From the NCBI RefSeq assembly GCF_002646595.1, contig NZ_PDUD01000051.1, positions 26,402-90,401 of the forward strand: a DNA stretch of 64,000 nucleotides. The letters run 5' to 3'. A program made the position numbers and the translations under genes. Below, one piece after another: positions 59,703 through 64,000 of the stretch. Under the pieces are notes generated by a model that saw nothing but the letters and a program-made list of their open reading frames with translations, was not told where the DNA came from and made no database searches. How positions within the stretch are numbered: the first letter of the stretch is position 1; each line of letters opens with the position of its first letter. The stretch is from Flavilitoribacter nigricans DSM 23189 = NBRC 102662 (lineage in GTDB: Bacteria; Bacteroidota; Bacteroidia; Chitinophagales; Saprospiraceae).

Positions 59703-62465
59703 ATGGATACCGAACATAGACAGACCAATTCCCCGAGCGGCGACAATGATCGCGAGCGTCTTTCGGAAAGCTTGCAGGGCAAAGACGCCAAGCGGATGCA
59801 ACTGGCTGCTCATGTAGCCAAGCTAGGGGTATTTGAATGGGATATGATCGAGGACAAAGCGTTCTGGGAGAACGAGCAAATATTCAAGATCTTCGGGCGA
59901 AGCGCTGAGGACGGTCCACTTTCCGGCAAAGATTTTGTCGAGGATTATTTACATCCGGAAGATGTGAATTCCCTGAGCGATGCCATACAATCAGCCATTC
60001 GTTCGAAAGATTATCTGTTTTTCCAGTGCCGGATCGTTCCCAAAAGCCAGAATCGGCCGATTTGGGTAGAGATCACCGGCGAATTGGAATGCACGGAGGA
60101 CGGCACTCCATCCCGCCTGATCGGCTTCATCAGGGATATCACCGAGATCCGGAGAGCAGAGGACAAACTGCGCCAGGCCGCCGAAATGAACGCATTCCGC
60201 ATCCGGCTGGCGGACGGTTTGCGCCAAATGGACGACACGGAAAAAATAAAATCAGAAGCCGCTCGACTGCTTGGCCTTGAACTCCAGGCGGATCAGGTTT
60301 TCTACGCTCAGTTGGGCCCCGGCGGGGAATATGCCATTGTCCCGGAAAATTATTACGCCCAGCGTTCCTTACCATCGGTTAGTGGACGGCAGAAGATCGC
60401 CGATCACCCTCATCTCTTCGCTATCCGGCAACAGCAAGCGACCATTGTAGATGATATTCGGGTCGAAAAAGAGATTCCTGAGACTTTACACAGTTGGTAC
60501 CACGATTTGGAAATCCGTGCATTCGTTGCCTATCCCCTGTTTCGAAATAATGCTCCGGAAGCAATTTTCTGTATCACTCAGGCCGAACCCCGCGAATGGA
60601 CGGAATACCATCTGGAGTTGATCCGGGAAACTGCCGAACGAATGCAAACCGCCATTGAACGGGTCATCGCCGAAACCTCCCTGCGAGCCAGTGAACACCA
60701 GCTCCGTCTCATTACGGATACACTGCCTACGATGATCTCTTACCTGGATAAGGACCACCACTATCGCTTCGTCAACCGAATGTACGAGAACTGGTTCAAT
60801 ATCCGCCGGGAGGATATCGTGGGTAGACACGCACGTGAGATCCTGGGAGAGTCCGCTTACCAGGCCGTATTTCCTTATATCAAACGGGTACTTTCCGGGG
60901 AAGCATTCACTTTCGAACAGACTTTTGATTACAACAATGCCGGCAAGAGATACGTGCGGGTGAATTTCATTCCGGACGAATGGGAGGATGGCCAGGTAAA
61001 AGGCTGGTACGCTATGGTCCAGGATTTCACCGAACGCAAAGCGGCCGAGCAGCGGCTGATCGAAAGTGAGGAACAGCTTAAGCAAATGGCCAACGCCATG
61101 CCCCAGGTGGTCTGGATGACCGACGCGGTAGGCCAAATATACTATTCCAACGAACGAAGCGAACGACTTTTCGGGGTGAGTAAAGATGATACCGGCTGGG
61201 ATATGGACAGCGTCACGCATCCCGACGAAAGGGAAGCTACCCTCGCAGCCTGGAAAAAGGCGGTAAGTAAAAAATCTATTTTCACCTACGAACATCGCCT
61301 CCGGATGCAGGACGGCAGCTATTGCTGGCACCTCTGCCGGGGCATCCCCGGTCTTGATCAGGACGGGGAAATCCAGAAATGGTACTTCACCGCTACCGAT
61401 ATCAATAAGCTCAAAAAAGCGCAGCAGGCACTGGCTACCAGCGAAGCCTACTTTCGGAAACTGGCCGATGCGGCCCCCGTATTTATCTGGCAATCCGGTA
61501 TCAATGGAGAGTATTACTACTTCAACAAAGGTTGGCTGGCCTATACCGGACGGGCATTGGAGGTCAAGCAGGGTATCGGACTGAACGATCTAGTCCATCC
61601 CGATGACCGGAAGCGCTGGCAGGATATCTACCAACAATCCTTCGAACAGCGGCAAGCTTTCGAAAGAGAATTCCGCCTCAAAAAACACGACGGAACCTAC
61701 CGTTGGATGCTGGACCACGGGGTGCCTACTTTTGATCTGGAAGGGACGTTCAACGGCTATGTCGGTAGCTGTATTGATGTGCACGAAAGGAAAACCGTTC
61801 AGGAACAGAAAGACATTTTCGTACGAGTGGGCGGCCATGAACTGCGCACTCCGCTTACGAGTATGCTCGGTTACCTTAGTTTAGCCAAAAGGTCAATGGA
61901 TCTTTCCCAGCCGGCCGGCCAGTTCATCCAAAAATCGCACGAAAGTGCATTACGCCTGCGCACGCTGATCCAGGATTTCCTGGATACCTATCGGATGCAA
62001 CAGGGCGACATCAGCTATGATATGTCTGAGTTGGAATTTGATCAATTGGTGCACCGGACCATTGAAAATATTCAATCGGGATACCCCAGACATTCGATCC
62101 GTACCGAAGGGCAAACCGGAATGACCATCCACGGCGATCAAAACAAACTGGAAAAAGTGATCGCCAACCTCGTAAACAACGCCATTAAATATTCGCCGGA
62201 TAAGGATCATATCGACCTGATCCTGAGAAATGAGAAAGGGTTCGCACGCTTAACGGTTAAGGATTACGGCATCGGCATTAATCCCCAGGAGATCCCCGAT
62301 ATCTTCAGTCGTTTTCACCGGGCCGGCAATACCGGAAAAACCACCGGTATGGGACTCGGCCTTTTCCTGGTTAAGCAGATCATTGATCATCACAAGGGCA
62401 AAATTGAGGTCAGCAGTACGCCGCAGGAGGGAAGTTCGTTTACCGTTAGTCTGCCGGTAAGTTAA
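59703..62465 (+). CDS. Cytoplasmic multi-PAS/GAF sensor histidine kinase
   Basis: The 920-residue product has no membrane helix. A first PAS/PAC unit (about 35-150, KLGVFEWDMIEDKAFW, LIGFIRDITEIRRAE) is followed by a GAF-like domain (about 165-325) and three further PAS units (about 330-455, 460-580, 585-705; DTLPTMISYLDKDHHYRF, AMPQVVWMTDAVGQIYYS, DAAPVFIWQSGINGEYYY). The kinase core has phosphoacceptor His712 in GGHELRTPLTSM, an N box NLVNNAIKYSP and GMGLGLFLVKQI. No receiver domain or response regulator gene is adjacent, so it is an orphan kinase that may sense a small molecule, redox state or light. Confidence 0.95.
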   Translation: MDTEHRQTNSPSGDNDRERLSESLQGKDAKRMQLAAHVAKLGVFEWDMIEDKAFWENEQIFKIFGRSAEDGPLSGKDFVEDYLHPEDVNSLSDAIQSAIRSKDYLFFQCRIVPKSQNRPIWVEITGELECTEDGTPSRLIGFIRDITEIRRAEDKLRQAAEMNAFRIRLADGLRQMDDTEKIKSEAARLLGLELQADQVFYAQLGPGGEYAIVPENYYAQRSLPSVSGRQKIADHPHLFAIRQQQATIVDDIRVEKEIPETLHSWYHDLEIRAFVAYPLFRNNAPEAIFCITQAEPREWTEYHLELIRETAERMQTAIERVIAETSLRASEHQLRLITDTLPTMISYLDKDHHYRFVNRMYENWFNIRREDIVGRHAREILGESAYQAVFPYIKRVLSGEAFTFEQTFDYNNAGKRYVRVNFIPDEWEDGQVKGWYAMVQDFTERKAAEQRLIESEEQLKQMANAMPQVVWMTDAVGQIYYSNERSERLFGVSKDDTGWDMDSVTHPDEREATLAAWKKAVSKKSIFTYEHRLRMQDGSYCWHLCRGIPGLDQDGEIQKWYFTATDINKLKKAQQALATSEAYFRKLADAAPVFIWQSGINGEYYYFNKGWLAYTGRALEVKQGIGLNDLVHPDDRKRWQDIYQQSFEQRQAFEREFRLKKHDGTYRWMLDHGVPTFDLEGTFNGYVGSCIDVHERKTVQEQKDIFVRVGGHELRTPLTSMLGYLSLAKRSMDLSQPAGQFIQKSHESALRLRTLIQDFLDTYRMQQGDISYDMSELEFDQLVHRTIENIQSGYPRHSIRTEGQTGMTIHGDQNKLEKVIANLVNNAIKYSPDKDHIDLILRNEKGFARLTVKDYGIGINPQEIPDIFSRFHRAGNTGKTTGMGLGLFLVKQIIDHHKGKIEVSSTPQEGSSFTVSLPVS

Positions 62466-62606
62466 GCACAACCCATGCAAAAGAGCTGGCCACGATGCTG
62501 ACAGACTTTAGGGGGCGACGGTGTTTGGTGGAAGGTGTACCGCCCGTATTGTGACAGGTTAACTAGTAATTAGCCCATTTGTATATGTACCATTTTCAAT
62601 CGCGGT

Positions 62607-62804
62607 ATGGTAAAAAAGAAATATTATTCATTCGGTAAAGCGAAAATGCCGATTCGATTTCCCGATTCTGAGAAGTTAGGTTTATCAAAAGAAAAAGTGA
62701 AACGGTTGGAAGAGGCCGATCTATCCGATCATTTTAAAATACCGAATATGCCTAAAATTGGAAAGAATATGCAGCAACGGTATATAAGCAATCAATTTAA
62801 TTAA
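62607..62804 (+). CDS. Small basic protein of unknown function
   Basis: The 65-residue frame starts at an ATG followed by Lys-rich sequence (MVKKKYYSFGKAKMPIRF) and ends KNMQQRYISNQFN. It is clearly AT-richer than the genes to the left. No domain is recognised. Its stop overlaps the end of the next gene on the opposite strand by four bases, which suggests a compact accessory cluster. A chance open frame is possible. Confidence 0.5.
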   Translation: MVKKKYYSFGKAKMPIRFPDSEKLGLSKEKVKRLEEADLSDHFKIPNMPKIGKNMQQRYISNQFN

Positions 62805-63235
62805 TTCATCTCTCGCTCTAATAGTTGATCCAGGGTCGCGTCATCAAATTGATTCATGATCCACCTTTTAATTAAATCCCTGGCAAGCATTTTAGCTTCT
62901 TTGGAAAGTTTCAGATCAAGAACCAATTCCTTTGTTTTTTTAGTTTTTGTTTTTCGGCCCAATTCAATGTCGTCAATCCAGGCAGAAATATCATCCCCTT
63001 CTTCGTCCGGTGAAACCTGAATAATCCGGATGGCACGCTCAATTTCCGGGATAAAGGCACTAAAAATAGGATTCCCGTCGTATTCCTTTTCTCCGTTTTG
63101 CATCTGGTTAATATATGGAGTGTAGGTGTATCCATACTCTCTCAATAGACTGGTGAGTAGTCTATTCCAGAAAGCCTGCGCAAGATTGTACTCACGCTTG
63201 TTCTCCAGAAAATCTGCATATAAAAACTTTGCCAT
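62801..63235 (-). CDS. Hypothetical protein in AT-rich accessory cluster
   Basis: The 144-residue product is mostly helical with conserved-looking aromatic residues (AKFLYADFLENKREYNLAQA, FWNRLLTSLLREYGYTY), an acidic middle (SPDEEGDDISAWIDDIELG) and a Lys-rich then helical end (LARDLIKRWIMNQFDDATLD). I do not recognise the family. It follows the next gene by 13 bp, so both are probably one operon. Its base composition differs from the pectin region, which suggests transfer. Confidence 0.7.
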   Translation of the reverse strand: MAKFLYADFLENKREYNLAQAFWNRLLTSLLREYGYTYTPYINQMQNGEKEYDGNPIFSAFIPEIERAIRIIQVSPDEEGDDISAWIDDIELGRKTKTKKTKELVLDLKLSKEAKMLARDLIKRWIMNQFDDATLDQLLEREMN

Positions 63236-63248
63236 AACAAAACGACCT

Positions 63249-63587
63249 TTAGAAGATCATGTAATATAATAAAAACGCTATTAACAAAACGAGAAAAGCC
63301 CTTCCTCCCAAAACCTCGATATCAATCCGTACATCTTTGGTATTCCGATTTCGGAAGGATTTCTTTTTCACAGCATCTATCCCGCCGTCTACATTTTCGA
63401 TATAGCGCTTTGCGTCTCGATACTGTTTCTCGCGAGAAGAACGCTCCTTCTTGGATAGACTATTCCAAAGCTTATCCAGTAAATTTAAACCGTCCACTTT
63501 GGAAAGTGGTTCATCCTGAGACCAGCTTTCGGATTTTTCTATCCCGCCTCCTTGTGCTTGAAAGCGCCCGCGATGTTTCTTCGACAT
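63249..63587 (-). CDS. Hypothetical protein with C-terminal membrane helix
   Basis: The product is about 112 residues from the ATG at 63587 (MSKKHRGRFQAQGGG); an in-frame start at 63614 would add nine residues. The middle is charged (LSKKERSSREKQYRDAKRYI) and the end is a single membrane helix (AFLVLLIAFLLYYMIF), giving a tail-anchored layout. It is upstream of, and probably co-transcribed with, the 144-residue protein. No family is recognised; a membrane-anchored partner of the downstream protein is one possibility. Confidence 0.65.
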   Translation of the reverse strand: MSKKHRGRFQAQGGGIEKSESWSQDEPLSKVDGLNLLDKLWNSLSKKERSSREKQYRDAKRYIENVDGGIDAVKKKSFRNRNTKDVRIDIEVLGGRAFLVLLIAFLLYYMIF

Positions 63588-63770
63588 AGGGAATGGTTTG
63601 GCGATTATCAGCAAATTACAGGGAATCTATTACGAATCCAAATGTTGAATAATACGTAAGCTACAGATTTTTCTTGGTTACCCCAGATTTCCGGTCGAAC
63701 CCTTATATAATCGCCCGTCTTTCAGACTATACAGAACATAGAAGTAATACATGAGAGCAGAAATTTAAAA

Positions 63771-63797
63771 AGGCCTGACGGATTCCCCGACAGACCT
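63771..63797. terminator. Bidirectional hairpin terminator with T-runs on both sides
   Basis: AGGCCTGACGG (63771-63781) pairs with CCGACAGACCT (63787-63797) apart from two mismatches, flanked by AAAAA on the left and TTTTTTT on the right. It directly follows the tRNA-like sequence in the - direction, as expected for a tRNA transcript terminator. Confidence 0.8.
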
Positions 63798-63804
63798 TTT
63801 TTTG

Positions 63805-63856
63805 TAGCGCGAGGCGGACCCGAACCGCCGACCTCCCGTACGGGCGCTCTAAACAA
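63805..63856 (-). pseudogene. tRNA 3'-half-like sequence (remnant or attachment site)
   Basis: Read on the - strand, the sequence has TAGAGCG (end of a D stem), then CCCGT directly joined to ACGGG, a variable AGGTC, a perfect T arm GGCGG-TTCGGGT-CCGCC and an acceptor strand TCGCGCT. The two halves of an anticodon stem are present but the seven-base loop is missing, and no 5' acceptor strand AGCGCGA is found; instead the tail of a protein frame abuts it. It therefore looks like a decayed tRNA or a copy left by an integrating element. Confidence 0.55.
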
Positions 63857-64000
63857 TCAACCTGTATGGGCTGAGCTTAGTGTGCCGGTGGCATCCAATA
63901 TCTTTTTCTCTTCCAGAATACGTCGTAACTCAGCACCGCCTTCCAAGGTTTTAGACCAGCGCTCCCGAGCCGTAGCCTCGGATTTTTCCTGGAAATTTTC
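63857..64000 (-). CDS. C-terminal end of an unidentified protein (partial)
   Basis: On the - strand a frame is open from the window edge to TGA at 63857-63859. The 47 residues are helical and charged (EATARERWSKTLEGGAELRR, ILEEKKILDATGTLSSAHTG). The stop directly abuts the tRNA-like sequence. I do not recognise the family; a protein of the mobile element that used the tRNA site is possible. Confidence 0.55.
   Translation of the reverse strand, partial: ENFQEKSEATARERWSKTLEGGAELRRILEEKKILDATGTLSSAHTG

Noticed and set aside
63805..63880. Intact tRNA gene
   Set aside because: The T arm and 3' acceptor strand are good, but the anticodon loop is missing, the 5' acceptor strand is absent and the 5' part lies in a protein frame.

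Overview
The window comes from the chromosome of a Bacteroidota bacterium, most likely a marine or soil saprophyte of the Saprospiria/Lewinella type (inference). The evidence is a SusC/SusD pair, a hybrid two-component sensor with an AraC output domain, Gly-Cys lipoprotein signals, type IX secretion (T9SS) C-terminal sorting domains, a gliding-motility-type C-terminal domain, Bacteroidota-type -7 elements (TAnnTTTG), and very few Shine-Dalgarno sequences. I see no phage, IS element, rRNA operon or CRISPR array.

Layout. 1-5.8 kb: a uronic-acid block. A LacI-type repressor diverges from a GH67 alpha-glucuronidase, followed by mannonate dehydratase (uxuA) and a small lipoprotein. A perfect GCAATCGATTGC palindrome lies in the divergent promoter region. 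A 96-bp remnant of a second uxuA and two copies of a dispersed hairpin repeat flank the lipoprotein gene. 5.8-14.2 kb: a sortilin/VPS10-type propeller protein, a small membrane protein, and a 1420-residue hybrid two-component regulator. 14.2-15.9 kb: a tandem ~129-bp noncoding repeat and a metallo-beta-lactamase-fold hydrolase.

15.9-31.8 kb: a pectin utilisation locus, all on the + strand. It encodes GH28 polygalacturonase, SGNH rhamnogalacturonan acetylesterase, GH43, an alpha/beta esterase, PL1 pectate lyase, SusC, SusD, a beta-helix surface lipoprotein, CE8 pectin methylesterase and a Tat-exported Gfo/Idh/MocA oxidoreductase. 31.9-43.5 kb extends it with a GH26 mannanase-like lipoprotein (- strand), a 1311-residue PL1-CE8 fusion with a T9SS tail, a subtilase-fold protease, a gliding-type C-terminal domain protein and a GH5-like glycosidase. 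Working model: secreted lyases, methylesterase and acetylesterase cut and de-esterify pectin; SusCD imports the oligomers; the glucuronidase/UxuA block handles uronic-acid side groups; the hybrid sensor and the LacI repressor give induction.

43.6-58.9 kb: two tandem M14 carboxypeptidase homologues, one apparently a pseudoenzyme; a tandem pair of unknown secreted proteins; a TetR-VOC pair; a DUF1835 protein; a ring-cleaving dioxygenase/carboxylesterase operon resembling mhqO-mhqD with two palindromes in its promoter; a TolB-like propeller; a second VPS10-type protein; and a T9SS-tailed protein. 58.9-64 kb: an 824-bp gap, a cytoplasmic multi-PAS histidine kinase, then a visibly AT-richer cluster of small unknown genes ending at a tRNA 3'-half-like sequence and the tail of another gene, which may be the edge of a genomic island.
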